Source of the DNA: CAZRAL01 sp964598005
GTDB lineage: Bacteria > Pseudomonadota > Gammaproteobacteria > Burkholderiales > Usitatibacteraceae
Assembly: GCA_964598005.1 (NCBI GenBank)
Contig: CAZRAL010000037.1
Location: forward strand, 1 to 27,001
Reading direction: 5' to 3'
Length of the DNA: 27,001 nt
This document shows positions 11,712-20,005 of this stretch, in pieces (the first letter of the stretch is position 1; each line of letters opens with the position of its first letter). Position numbers and translations under genes: made by a program. Under the pieces are notes generated by a model that worked only from the letters and a program-made list of their open reading frames with translations, was not told the origin of the DNA and made no database searches.

Positions 11712-12258
11712 GGAACCTCTGAATAAGTCCTCCATGAGCCGCGTATTGACAAGAATAGTCTATAAACAAGGTCTTACAAATAGCAGGTCGAATCCATTGA
11801 TACGAAGCCAAGGAGGCCCTGGCGTAGCGACAGCCTCGCGCAGCACAGGCCGCGAAGCCGGGGCCATCGCCTTGCCTTTCGGGTCGCATCCAAAGGCACT
11901 GAGTCCTCAGCGCCTTTGGAACCTGCTCCGCCTACGGCAAGGCACGCCGAAGATGGGCTATTCTTGTCAAAACCCGCATGGGCGCTGGTTTTCCGGGCGT
12001 TCTGCTATGTTGCGGTGCTTGCGAAGGGTACGCCGCAGCGAGGAGCAGGGGCCCCGTTCACGGGGATGCGACCGCGCAGGCGTACAATTGCAGCCGCGTT
12101 TGCTGCGGCTAGATGTTCCGCTACGGGGTCGCCTCCACGCACTTCGTGCGCGGAGCCTGCTACCCCCTTCGCGGCTGCCGACCATTCGCTGCGCACTACG
12201 TCTTGCATCCCATCCCGGAAAACTAGGCGTGTGGCCATGTGGGACTTATCAGAGGTCC
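11712..12258. mobile_element. Transposase-less repeat, copy 2 (547 bp, rearranged)
   Basis: Same family and same orientation as the copy at 7105-7493. Left end GGAACCTCTGAATAAGTCC; right end, slightly decayed, CTTATCAGAGGTCC. Flanks are TTAA (11708-11711) and TTAG (12259-12262). Shared interior lies at about 12070-12195. It is longer because about 170 bases follow the left end, and then an inverted second copy of the left-end region (11932-11982) appears: its minus-strand reading TTTTGACAAGAATAG and the following CATCTTCGGCGTGCCTTGCC match copy 1 at about 7137-7172. A strong 30-base hairpin with CCAAAGGC / GCCTTTGG arms lies at 11890-11919. A plus-strand frame crosses the whole element but shows no transposase motifs. 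The 147 bases between this element and the kinase start (11565-11711) hold only the kinase leader, with no promoter I would defend. Confidence 0.65.
11890..11919. repeat. 30-base inverted repeat inside copy 2
   Basis: Arms CCAAAGGC-A-CTGAG and CTCAG-C-GCCTTTGG pair 13 of 14 positions around a 2-base centre. It occurs only in copy 2, inside the extra segment absent from copy 1. It could be a hairpin, or the scar of another small mobile repeat. No T-run follows on either strand, so I do not call it a terminator. Confidence 0.6.
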
Positions 12259-12338
12259 TTAGCTTGGTAGTTCAAGAAAAATAAATGGCCAAGGACAAGA
12301 TCGAAACGCTGAGGGCTCAAAAAACAGAGGAATCAGTC

Positions 12339-12449
12339 ATGCCTTCATTTTTTGCATGGGATAGCGATACACTGGTGTTCAATATATTGGGCAAACCCGG
12401 CGCCATGCAAGATGCTATTGCATCCAACCCCCTAAACAGTTGCCGCTGA
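12339..12449 (+). pseudogene. Truncated DUF167/YggU-family gene (N-terminal remnant)
   Basis: A 36-residue frame begins at ATG 12339 with a good ribosome binding site (AGAGGAA, 12326-12332, six bases upstream). Its residues 7-27, W.SDTLVFNILGKPGA.QDAI in outline, resemble the N-terminus of betaproteobacterial DUF167/YggU proteins, which run to about 95-100 residues. After QDAIA the likeness stops and the frame ends at TGA 12447, so about two thirds of the gene is gone. The frame is also open upstream from an ATG at 12285 (about 18 residues, unfamiliar). It lies 80 bases from the end of repeat copy 2 and 41 bases before mutY. The family call is from memory of the motif and is not tested. Confidence 0.55.
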
Positions 12450-12489
12450 AAGCAAACATGATGGGTTGCATGCCAGATAAAGCAAATCT

Positions 12490-13524
12490 GTGAATAATTT
12501 TGCAAAACTTATCGTGAATTGGCAGAAGCGTGCAGGCCGTCATGGTTTACCGTGGCAGGCCGCCGATCCTTATCAGATATGGTTATCGGAAATCATGTTG
12601 CAGCAGACGCAGGTGAAGACAGTGATTCCCTACTATGAGCGTTTTATCAATACGCTGCCTTCGATCACTGCGCTTGCACAAGCCCCCGAGGACGAGGTCA
12701 TGCGGCTATGGAGCGGGTTGGGCTATTACGCACGGGCACGCAATCTGCAACGTGCGGCAAAACAGGTTCTTGAACAACATGAGGGTAATTTTCCGACGGA
12801 GTTCGAAAGTATTCTGGCCTTGCCGGGTGTCGGACGCTCTACCGCAGCGGCGATCAGTGTGTTTGCCTTTAACAGACGGCATGCGATTCTCGACGGAAAT
12901 GTCAAGCGTGTCCTGGCGCGACATTTCGGCGTCGATGGCGATGTAAAATCGAAGCCGGTCGAAGCCAGGTTATGGCAGCTGGCCCAGCGCGAGTTACCGG
13001 CCACCAGTCTGAAAGCGTATACGCAAGGCCTCATGGATATGGGGGCAGTGATTTGCACAAGCAGATCCCCGCAATGCGCACAGTGCCCGGTTAACGCGAC
13101 TTGCGTGGCATTTCTCGAGCAGCGTGTGGATGCGCTGCCAGGTAAGAGCGAGACACGCACGATTCCACGACGGAAAGTCAAGATGCTGATTCTGACTGCA
13201 AAGGGTAATGTACTGCTTGAGAAGCGGGCAGCCCGCGGGATATGGGGAGGTTTGTGGAGTTTGCCCGAAGCACCGATGGCGGCAGATGTCGTGCAAGAAG
13301 CGAAGCAGCGTTGGGGGATGGCGTGCCGCTCGGCTAGTAAGCTATCTATGGTAAAGCACGCTTTTACTCATTATGCACTCACGATTTACCCGTATTTACT
13401 GGAAGTATCGCGCCTTCGTAGTACGACAAACAACCCGGCATTGATGTGGATGGCGCTTGATCAGGCTCATAGCGTAGCGCTGCCCGCACCAGTCAAAAAA
13501 ATGCTTATCGGACTTCGCCAATAA
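12490..13524 (+). CDS. mutY: A/G-specific adenine DNA glycosylase MutY
   Basis: Removes adenine mispaired with 8-oxoguanine, preventing G-to-T transversions. The 344-residue protein has catalytic E34 in SEIMLQQTQV, the helix-hairpin-helix LPGVGRSTAAAI (111-122), catalytic D135 in ILDGNVKRV, and the 4Fe-4S ligands C189, C196, C199 and C205 in the C-x6-C-x2-C-x5-C pattern. The C-terminal part (about 225-340) is the NUDIX-like domain that reads 8-oxoG, with the HAFTHYALTIYPY segment. The start is a GTG at 12490 with only a weak ribosome binding site; the first residues fit the usual MutY N-terminus. It is convergent with rapZ, and stands just downstream of a truncated gene and a repeat copy, so its original promoter context may have been altered. 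Confidence 0.95.
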   Translation: MNNFAKLIVNWQKRAGRHGLPWQAADPYQIWLSEIMLQQTQVKTVIPYYERFINTLPSITALAQAPEDEVMRLWSGLGYYARARNLQRAAKQVLEQHEGNFPTEFESILALPGVGRSTAAAISVFAFNRRHAILDGNVKRVLARHFGVDGDVKSKPVEARLWQLAQRELPATSLKAYTQGLMDMGAVICTSRSPQCAQCPVNATCVAFLEQRVDALPGKSETRTIPRRKVKMLILTAKGNVLLEKRAARGIWGGLWSLPEAPMAADVVQEAKQRWGMACRSASKLSMVKHAFTHYALTIYPYLLEVSRLRSTTNNPALMWMALDQAHSVALPAPVKKMLIGLRQ

Positions 13525-13687
13525 ATTTCTGGTCATAAAGAAAACGATAGAGGATTTCTAGGCAGACATGCGGAGCGCCGACCGGCCCGAGGTCGCTATT
13601 GGCGGCTGCAGTTTTGTCGAGGGCGATCAAGCAAGGCCCGAGCGGCGCGCTATTTTCAAGGCAGGAGTTTGTTTCGGCCGAAATTTT

Positions 13688-14524
13688 CTAGGCGAGGTCG
13701 CGGTGGCGCACAAATACCTGCTGCTGCGTTTTAAAACGTTCCGCAAGCTGGTCGACAATATAAACTGAGCGGTGTTGGCCGCCGGTGCAGCCGATGGCAA
13801 TCGTTAACGATGCTCGGTTGTCACGCGCAAAAAAAGGCAGCCAGCGCAGGATAAACGCAGCGATGTCATCGATCAGCCGACTCGCATTGGGATCGTTGGC
13901 GAGAAAGGTTTTGACGGGGGCATCCTTTCCTGAAAGCGGGCGTAGGGCGGGATCGTAGAAGGGGTTGGGTAAAAAGCGCGAATCGAAAACGAAGTCAGCA
14001 TCGAATGGAATGCCGCGTTTGAAGCCGAACGACTGGAAGGCCAGCGTGATGTGCGAACGATCCAGCTTTAACCAATCCTTGATCCAGCCGCGCAGCACAT
14101 TAGGGTTGACTTCCGAGGTGTCGATCCGGTGCCCCAGGGCTGCGATGTCGGCGAGTAGCCGTCGTTCTTCCGCGATACATGCCGCCATACCATTGAAATG
14201 GTCGGCAAGTGGGTGCGGACGACGCGTTTCGGAGAAACGGCGCACCAGCGCATCGTCGTTTGCATCGAGAAAAATGATCCTGCACTCAATGCCTTCCTGC
14301 TCGATTTTTTTCACAATGCTGGGAAGGGCTTCAATAGTTGTTGCCGTTCGTACATCAACGCTGATGGCTACCTTTTTCAAGGTTGCACCGAACGAGTGAA
14401 TCAGTGCTGGAACCAGCGTTGCGGGAAGGTTATCGACAGCGAAATAGCCCGAATCCTCCAGCGCCTTTAGCGCTACGCTTTTGCCGGAGCCCGAGAGGCC
14501 GCTGACCAGTATCAATTGCATCAT
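13688..14524 (-). CDS. rapZ: RNase adapter / nucleotide-binding protein RapZ
   Basis: In enterobacteria RapZ binds the small RNA GlmZ and directs RNase E to it, setting GlmS (amino-sugar) levels; in betaproteobacteria the role is less settled. The 278-residue protein has Walker A GLSGSGKS (9-16), Walker-B-like CRIIFLDAND, and the conserved C-terminal block TIAIGCTGGQHRSVYI. The frame starts with two ATG codons; the first (14524) overlaps the hprK stop as ATGA, giving translational coupling. It ends the long minus-strand run; mutY converges from the other side with a 163-base gap, in which I see a 12-base palindrome (TTTCGGCCGAAA near 13672) and nothing that I would call a terminator. Confidence 0.95.
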   Translation of the reverse strand: MMQLILVSGLSGSGKSVALKALEDSGYFAVDNLPATLVPALIHSFGATLKKVAISVDVRTATTIEALPSIVKKIEQEGIECRIIFLDANDDALVRRFSETRRPHPLADHFNGMAACIAEERRLLADIAALGHRIDTSEVNPNVLRGWIKDWLKLDRSHITLAFQSFGFKRGIPFDADFVFDSRFLPNPFYDPALRPLSGKDAPVKTFLANDPNASRLIDDIAAFILRWLPFFARDNRASLTIAIGCTGGQHRSVYIVDQLAERFKTQQQVFVRHRDLA

Positions 14525-15534
14525 TCACTACCGAATGCTTTGAAGAAGTCCGTTGTTGGTCCTGTGTCGTTGTCGATAGTGTTTGACATTTTTGAGGAAT
14601 TTTTTTGCATTGCCAATTCGTGGCGTTCGATAAATTCTTTTGTGGAATCATAACCACGAGTTTGCAGGATGTAATTTCTTACCGCCGCCTCGACCAATAC
14701 TGCCAAATTGCGGCCTGCAACTACGGCGAGAGTGACAGTAGGTATTTCAACGCCGAGAATGGTTTGGGTTCCCGCTTTGGTAGAAAGTCGATCCAACCCG
14801 CGGAAATAATCTTCAGTAGGACGCTCGAGCCGAACAATCAGACGCAAGGTTTTTCGGGGGCGTACCGCCGTTTCGCCAAAAATAGCATTGATATTCAATA
14901 CGCCGATGCCGCGTACTTCCAGAAAATCGCGCAGTAATACCGGGCAACGCCCTTGAATGGTTTCCGGACCGATTTGATACAGCTCTACCGCATCGTCAGC
15001 GACTAGCCCCGCTCCCCGCGATATGAGCTCCAGGGCAAGTTCGCTTTTGCCGATTGCTGAATCGCCCGTGATCAATATTCCAAAGCTCAATACATCGAGA
15101 AACACACCATGAATGGTTGTGATTTCGGAAAGCTCGCGTTGTAAGTAGGGACGGAGCAGGTTAACAAAGGCGCGACTCTTTTTTTGCGAGAGAAAAAGTG
15201 GCGTCGAATAACGATTCGCTGCTTCAATGAGATAGGCCGGGGCCTCCATATTGTCGCAAACGAATATGCACAGCGTTTCCCCTGTGCACAGTGTTTTCAG
15301 GTTTTCTTCCCGTGTAATATGGGGCTGCCTTTCCAGGTACTCCAGGTCGCCGGAACCCAATGCCTGAATAAGCAGGGGATGAATCAGATTGAAATGCCCA
15401 ACCAGGCCGATGCCCGGTCGGTTAAGTGCGTCCTGAGTGAGCGTGCGCTCCGCTCCCCGCTGGCCCGCTACCCAACTCAGTTGAAGTTTTTCCCGCCGGT
15501 CCTCAAAGAGCTGCTGTACGCTTAGTTGTGGCAT
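14521..15534 (-). CDS. hprK: HPr kinase/phosphorylase
   Basis: Phosphorylates and dephosphorylates the phosphocarrier HPr on serine. The 337-residue protein has the N-terminal HPrK_N region, H142 in TTIHGVFLDV, a P-loop GDSAIGKSE (157-165) and the HPrK signature LEVRGIGVLNINAIFG (205-220). The P-loop has Ala where most HprK proteins have Gly (GDSGIGKSE); the general Walker A pattern is still met. A C-terminal tail of about 25 polar residues after the core is longer than usual. It overlaps ptsN by 32 bases and rapZ by four. Neither ptsH (HPr) nor ptsI is in the window, so its substrate is encoded elsewhere. Confidence 0.95.
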   Translation of the reverse strand: MPQLSVQQLFEDRREKLQLSWVAGQRGAERTLTQDALNRPGIGLVGHFNLIHPLLIQALGSGDLEYLERQPHITREENLKTLCTGETLCIFVCDNMEAPAYLIEAANRYSTPLFLSQKKSRAFVNLLRPYLQRELSEITTIHGVFLDVLSFGILITGDSAIGKSELALELISRGAGLVADDAVELYQIGPETIQGRCPVLLRDFLEVRGIGVLNINAIFGETAVRPRKTLRLIVRLERPTEDYFRGLDRLSTKAGTQTILGVEIPTVTLAVVAGRNLAVLVEAAVRNYILQTRGYDSTKEFIERHELAMQKNSSKMSNTIDNDTGPTTDFFKAFGSE

Positions 15535-15988
15535 AGGGGGACCACTCGGTCAGCATGCGGTGAGCCAGTACCGGATCCTTTTCGTGCTCCAGGGCCTCGC
15601 GAAAATCGGCATCGCTAAACATTTGCGCCAGCTCGGAAAGAATATGCAGATGCTGGTCGGTCGCATGCTCAGGCGCCAGCATGGCGAACACCAGCTTTAC
15701 CGGCAGTCCGTCCGGGGCTTCAAAAGGGATAGGTACTTGGGGTCGTACGAATGCGCAGATTGTTTCACGCAAGTTTTTAATGCGTCCATGCGGAATGGCG
15801 ACGCCATATCCCAAGCCGGTCGACCCCAATTTTTCTCGTGCAAACAAGCTATCGAATACGGCAGCGCGTGCAAGCCGGTTATGATTTTCGAATAACAAAC
15901 CAATTTGCTCAAACAGTCTTTTTTTGCTGCTCGCATCGATATCGAGCATAACGTGCGATAGTGGCAATGATCGGGTAATGAAATTCAT
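15503..15988 (-). CDS. ptsN: Nitrogen-PTS EIIA protein PtsN
   Basis: Phospho-acceptor of the nitrogen-related PTS (PtsP-NPr-PtsN), a regulator of potassium and nitrogen physiology that does not transport sugar. The 161-residue protein has the EIIA-Ntr pattern with phosphorylated histidine H67 in GVAIPHGRI, preceded by REKLGSTGLG and followed by the FAMLAPEHATDQHLHIL segment. The 3' end overlaps hprK by 32 bases in another frame, a tight coupling. It lies 121 bases downstream of hpf; I see no promoter there that I would defend. Confidence 0.94.
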   Translation of the reverse strand: MNFITRSLPLSHVMLDIDASSKKRLFEQIGLLFENHNRLARAAVFDSLFAREKLGSTGLGYGVAIPHGRIKNLRETICAFVRPQVPIPFEAPDGLPVKLVFAMLAPEHATDQHLHILSELAQMFSDADFREALEHEKDPVLAHRMLTEWSPYATTKRTAAL

Positions 15989-16109
15989 GTCAACAGAAAG
16001 GCAGCTGGGCGCAATGCTTGAAGATAATCGATGGCGGATTAATGCGGTTTATACAAAGACATGTGTTCGGTAAATCAGGGAGAAGCTACCGGATAGATAA
16101 GCAAAATTA

Positions 16110-16430
16110 TCAGGCGGGAATGCGTTTAACCGCGTCAGGTTGATGTTTGTTCTTGGATTTTTCCTTGTGCTTCACGATCTGGCGATCCAGTTTATCCACC
16201 AGGAGATCGATGGCAGCGTACATATCTTCATTAGCAGACTCGACAAAAATATCCTTGCCGGAAAGATGCACATTTGCTTCTGCTTTCTGTTTTAGCTTCT
16301 CCACCGAGAGAATTATATTGATATCGATGACGTGATCAAAATGCCGGTTTATCCGATCCATTTTGGTGTTGATGTAATCGCGAATCGCGGGTGTGATTTC
16401 GAGATGATGCCCTGTCATGTGCAAATTCAT
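16110..16430 (-). CDS. hpf: Ribosome hibernation promoting factor (short HPF / sigma-54 modulation protein)
   Basis: Binds the 30S subunit in stationary phase and promotes ribosome dimerisation. The 106-residue protein is the short form: one S30AE domain, opening MNLHMTGHHLEITPAIRDYI, with the DIFVESANEDMYAAIDLLVDKL helix, and a lysine-rich tail (KHKEKSKNKHQP). No C-terminal dimerisation domain of long HPF is present. A very strong ribosome binding site (AGAGGAGG, complement of 16438-16446) lies just before the start, suggesting high translation, as expected for an abundant stationary-phase protein. Conserved place right after rpoN. Confidence 0.95.
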   Translation of the reverse strand: MNLHMTGHHLEITPAIRDYINTKMDRINRHFDHVIDINIILSVEKLKQKAEANVHLSGKDIFVESANEDMYAAIDLLVDKLDRQIVKHKEKSKNKHQPDAVKRIPA

Positions 16431-16537
16431 TTGCCAACCTCCTCTTGATAGGCGCGAACATTATCCGCGCGGGTTACACAACATGAAGAATAATATTAAA
16501 GAACCTTCAGCTTGGGTTTGTTTATCGTCAAGTGTCA

Positions 16538-18001
16538 TTATAAAGACTTTCGCAAATTGGCTGGTTTTATATTCATCGCTTCGCGGTATTTTGCTACCGT
16601 TCGCCGCGCTACCACGATACCCTGTTGACCCAGAATGGCCGAAATACGGTTGTCGGACAAAGGCTTGCGAATATTTTCTTCTTCCACCATTTGTTTGATC
16701 AGGGCACGCACGGCCATGGACGAGCAGGCACCGCCATCTTCTGTGGAAAGACCTGATCCGAAAAAATATTTAAGCTCGAATACCCCGCGGGGCAGTAGTA
16801 TGTATTTACCGGTCGTGGCCCGGGAAACGGTCGATTCGTGCAGCCCCACTACCTCGGCAATTTCACGCAGTACCAGAGGCTGCATGGCCATTTCGCCGTG
16901 GTCGAAAAAATGTCTTTGCCGTTCGACGATGGCTTGCGAAACGCGCAGGATGGTATCAAAACGCTGGCTGATATTTTTAATCAGCCAGCGCGCTTCCTGC
17001 AATTGTCCTTCCAGATTCTTGCCCGTTCCGTTGAGCTTAGATTGCAACAAATGGGCATAAAGCTTGTTGATACGCAGCTTGGGCATCGCTTGCTGATTCA
17101 AAAAAGCTGTCCATTTCCCCGCAATCTTTTTGACCACCACATCCGGCACAATATAACGAACATCGTTCGTGTTGAAATGGCATCCAGGCTTTGGGTCAAG
17201 CGAGACGATCAATTCATACGCCTGTTTCAATTGGTCTTCGTTACAGGACAGCAGGCGGCGTAATTTCACGAAATCGTGTGCTCCCAGGGTATCGAGGTAA
17301 TGCTTAACGATGTGCTGTGCACAGTCGAGTGCCGGCGTGTCGGCTGGTAGGGGTGCTAATTGCAGCGAAAGACACTCCGCCAGGTTGCGGGCCCCTACTC
17401 CAGTGGGATCGAGGTTTTGAATATGCCGAAGCACAATCTGGATCTCTTCCAGTTCAATTTCCATATGCCCGGAAATCAGTTGATATAAATCTTCCAAGGC
17501 ATAATTCAGATAACCATTTTCATCAAGGTGTGCAACAAGAATAATGGCGAGCTGGCGATCCCTTTCGGTTAAATTGATCAATTGCAACTGGGAGATCAAG
17601 TGCTCCTGCAATGATGGTTCAGGAGTCGGCACCTGAGAATATTCGCTGTCATCGTCTTCGTCACGATTGGTTCTTGAGCCGGAGCTGTAAGAATAGTCGT
17701 CGTTGAATCCATTGTCAGGAGGGTCGCTCCACACATTTTCCTGGGCCTCCGCTTGCGGGGCAGAGGCATCATTAGGGTTGTCCGGCGGGCCAGGTGAAGC
17801 CTTGTAAGAAGAAGGGGTCGTGCCTGCAGCCTCATCCTCGCTGACTGGTTCGATGCGTTCGAGAAGCGGGTTTTCGCTCAGATAGCGCTCGATTTCCTGA
17901 TCCAGCTCCACGGTCGAAAGCTGCAACAGCTTGATAGACTGCTGTAATTGCGGCGTCAATGCGAGGTGTAGCGATTGCTTGAGCTGAAGGCTTTGTTTCA
18001 T
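16538..18001 (-). CDS. rpoN: RNA polymerase sigma-54 factor RpoN
   Basis: Directs RNA polymerase to -24/-12 promoters, which need an AAA+ activator. The 487-residue protein has the glutamine- and leucine-rich region I (LKQSLHLALTPQLQQSIKLL), an acidic variable region II (about 50-125, rich in D, E and S), the core-binding region III, the helix-turn-helix area VVGLHESTVSRATTGKY, and the RpoN box ARRTVAKYR at 465-473. Length is normal. Located 67 bases downstream of lptB and 107 upstream of hpf. The presence of RpoN implies activators elsewhere; none is encoded here. Confidence 0.97.
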   Translation of the reverse strand: MKQSLQLKQSLHLALTPQLQQSIKLLQLSTVELDQEIERYLSENPLLERIEPVSEDEAAGTTPSSYKASPGPPDNPNDASAPQAEAQENVWSDPPDNGFNDDYSYSSGSRTNRDEDDDSEYSQVPTPEPSLQEHLISQLQLINLTERDRQLAIILVAHLDENGYLNYALEDLYQLISGHMEIELEEIQIVLRHIQNLDPTGVGARNLAECLSLQLAPLPADTPALDCAQHIVKHYLDTLGAHDFVKLRRLLSCNEDQLKQAYELIVSLDPKPGCHFNTNDVRYIVPDVVVKKIAGKWTAFLNQQAMPKLRINKLYAHLLQSKLNGTGKNLEGQLQEARWLIKNISQRFDTILRVSQAIVERQRHFFDHGEMAMQPLVLREIAEVVGLHESTVSRATTGKYILLPRGVFELKYFFGSGLSTEDGGACSSMAVRALIKQMVEEENIRKPLSDNRISAILGQQGIVVARRTVAKYREAMNIKPANLRKSL

Positions 18002-18068
18002 CGGAATACATTATGCAATATCGACAAGGATACTGTGTTCTGGATCCAGGAATATTATTTAGACATTC

Positions 18069-18845
18069 TTAAAGGCGAAAGTTTTCCCCCAAATAAACCT
18101 TCCGTACCGTTTCATTATGAATAATTTCCTCTGGTTTGCCAAAAGCAAGAACTTCCCCCTGATTGATGATATAGGCATGATCGCAAATGCCCAGCGTTTC
18201 TCGTACGTTGTGGTCGGTAATGAGTACGCCGATACCGCGCTGCTTGAGAAACTTGATAATCTGCTGAATATCGATTACCGCGATGGGGTCGACGCCCGCA
18301 AACGGTTCGTCGAGGAGAATAAAGCGGGGTTCGACCGCCAAGGCCCGGGCAATTTCGACGCGCCGCCGCTCGCCACCAGAAAGGCTGATTGCAGGATGGT
18401 CGCGCAAATGGGCAATGTGTAGTTCATCCAGCAATGCATCGCGCCGGGCATGGATTTCTTCCGTGGCCAAATCATGCAATTCCAGAACGGCCTGAATATT
18501 TTCGGCGACAGTCAGTTTGCGAAAAATCGATGCTTCCTGTGGCAGATATGCCAACCCCAGACGCGCGCGTCGATAAATTGGTAACCGTGAAAGGTCTTTG
18601 TCGTCCAGCTGGATCGTGCCGTCATCCAGTGGAATAAGGCCGACAATCATGTAAAAGCAGGTGGTTTTTCCAGCGCCATTAGGCCCCAGTAACCCGACGA
18701 CTTCGCCGCTGGCAACGGTTAGTGAAACATTGCTGACGACATTGCGTTTGCGGTATGACTTGCGCAGGCCTTGCACCTTGAGCACACTAGGCGTTGCCCC
18801 TGTGGAAACGGGAGCGGGTGAAGGCGCGATTAACAACTCACCCAT
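18069..18845 (-). CDS. lptB: LPS export ABC transporter ATP-binding protein LptB
   Basis: Cytoplasmic ATPase of the LptB2FG complex that extracts lipopolysaccharide from the inner membrane. The 258-residue protein has Walker A GPNGAGKTTC, signature LSGGERRRVEIARAL, Walker B FILLDEPFAGVDP and switch histidine in VLITDHNVRETL, all of the LptB type. About 20 extra residues precede the core (LLIAPSPAPVSTGATPS), likely disordered. The gap to the lptA stop is three bases. lptF and lptG are not in the window, as is common. Confidence 0.95.
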   Translation of the reverse strand: MGELLIAPSPAPVSTGATPSVLKVQGLRKSYRKRNVVSNVSLTVASGEVVGLLGPNGAGKTTCFYMIVGLIPLDDGTIQLDDKDLSRLPIYRRARLGLAYLPQEASIFRKLTVAENIQAVLELHDLATEEIHARRDALLDELHIAHLRDHPAISLSGGERRRVEIARALAVEPRFILLDEPFAGVDPIAVIDIQQIIKFLKQRGIGVLITDHNVRETLGICDHAYIINQGEVLAFGKPEEIIHNETVRKVYLGENFRL

Positions 18846-18848
18846 CGA

Positions 18849-19430
18849 TCAACGTGAACCTTTTTTATCGTCGGTTGTTCGATTTTGCGGATAAATGACG
18901 CCCTTTACACGTTTAGGGGCATCTGTGGAAAATCCTGTTTTTGAACCAGGTATGCTGCCATCCAATTTAAATTCATCGTTGTTCAGATTGTAGCGGGCAT
19001 ACTCACTGGTAAACTCGCCCTGACCGGTTGTTACCTGCACCTTGGAAAACAGCTGTACGATGCCATTTTTTTCATCGTATTCAACCCGGTCAGCAAAAGC
19101 CTCGATAAAATCTTCCTTGCCTTCGCGTTTTTGCTTGAAAGAAGCCTGCTTTGTTGTCGAGCCAAACGCTTCGCCAAAGCGAAAACCCTCCTGATCCCGC
19201 TGCAAAATCAGCTTGTGCGCATTAATGTGCAGTGTGCCTTGGGTAATCAGCACATTGCCCTGCAACATGCGGGTTTCTGCACCCGTGGTGCTTGTCAATT
19301 CTTCTCCATGATCAGCTTCGAAAAAAAGGGGCTTGTCGCGATCCGCTTTTTCTGCATGCACGTATGCGGGCAGGGTTGCTGCCAGCATGGTCACGGCTAA
19401 CGTTGTACCGACGTGAGTAAAAATCTTCAT
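18849..19430 (-). CDS. lptA: LPS transport periplasmic protein LptA
   Basis: Periplasmic bridge that passes lipopolysaccharide from LptC to LptDE. The 193-residue precursor has a signal peptide of about 26 residues (cleavage near VHA-EK) and an OstA-like beta-jellyroll repeat pattern, seen in TRMLQGNVLITQGTLHINA and DRVEYDEKNGIVQLFSKVQV. The C-terminal tail (RVKGVIYPQNRTTDDKKGSR) is basic. Its ATG overlaps the lptC stop by four bases (ATGA). Confidence 0.94.
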   Translation of the reverse strand: MKIFTHVGTTLAVTMLAATLPAYVHAEKADRDKPLFFEADHGEELTSTTGAETRMLQGNVLITQGTLHINAHKLILQRDQEGFRFGEAFGSTTKQASFKQKREGKEDFIEAFADRVEYDEKNGIVQLFSKVQVTTGQGEFTSEYARYNLNNDEFKLDGSIPGSKTGFSTDAPKRVKGVIYPQNRTTDDKKGSR

Positions 19431-19999
19431 TTTCGATTTCTTTCCAATACTCCCGAAACGCGTTTGAAATGCAGTGTACGTTTCTCGTTATTCAACACAA
19501 AGCTATCGGCAGTCATCCGGCTGCCTGCCCCTTCCACGGTGACGCCATCGTCCGAGCGTGCGATGTTCTCGTTAGGGAGAATGGTAAGCCGTGGCGTTTT
19601 GAGGGTTAACGCGGGTGTATTTGAATCGCCTTCGCTGCGCACCTTGACATCCCCTTCGATCACAATACGATCGCCCCCATCTAATAAAATGCCTTGCTTC
19701 GCTTCAGCAGAAAATCGTTGTTGCGAGGGCGGGGTCGCGCTGAATTGTATGGATTCCAGCAATGCTGAATCGTTATCCGGGTAATGAGTCATTTTTTTTG
19801 CGGATAAAGTATATTGCACTTCTCCGCTTTGCCCGAATTTTTGTGCACTAAAATTTTCAATAATGACATCGGGATCATGACGTTCCTGACCATTATTGCG
19901 GCCAGGATCCGATTGTACGAGCCGGTTTAGCCATAGTGTCAATACCACAAGGACCAGCAACAAACCGATCGGCACCCATTGGATTGTGCGTCCGCTCAT
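19427..19999 (-). CDS. lptC: LPS export system protein LptC
   Basis: Bitopic inner-membrane protein that receives lipopolysaccharide from LptBFG and hands it to LptA. The 190-residue protein has one N-terminal membrane segment (about 9-27, WVPIGLLLVLVVLTLWL) and an OstA-like periplasmic domain; the pattern FSAQKFGQSGEVQYTLSAKKMTHYPD is typical of LptC. It begins 6 bases after the dsbD stop and overlaps lptA. In many relatives kdsC precedes lptC; here dsbD does. Confidence 0.93.
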   Translation of the reverse strand: MSGRTIQWVPIGLLLVLVVLTLWLNRLVQSDPGRNNGQERHDPDVIIENFSAQKFGQSGEVQYTLSAKKMTHYPDNDSALLESIQFSATPPSQQRFSAEAKQGILLDGGDRIVIEGDVKVRSEGDSNTPALTLKTPRLTILPNENIARSDDGVTVEGAGSRMTADSFVLNNEKRTLHFKRVSGVLERNRK

Positions 20000-20005
20000 A
20001 AGAAT

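Noticed and set aside
11734..12270. 178-codon plus-strand open frame across repeat copy 2, and a similar 163-codon frame across copy 1 (7127-7618)
   Set aside because: They start inside the terminal repeats, show no transposase or other motif, and the two frames disagree where the DNA is shared. G/C-rich repeat DNA is open by chance.
13568..13768. 66-codon plus-strand frame between mutY and rapZ
   Set aside because: Runs into the antisense of rapZ, has no ribosome binding site and no homology-like content.
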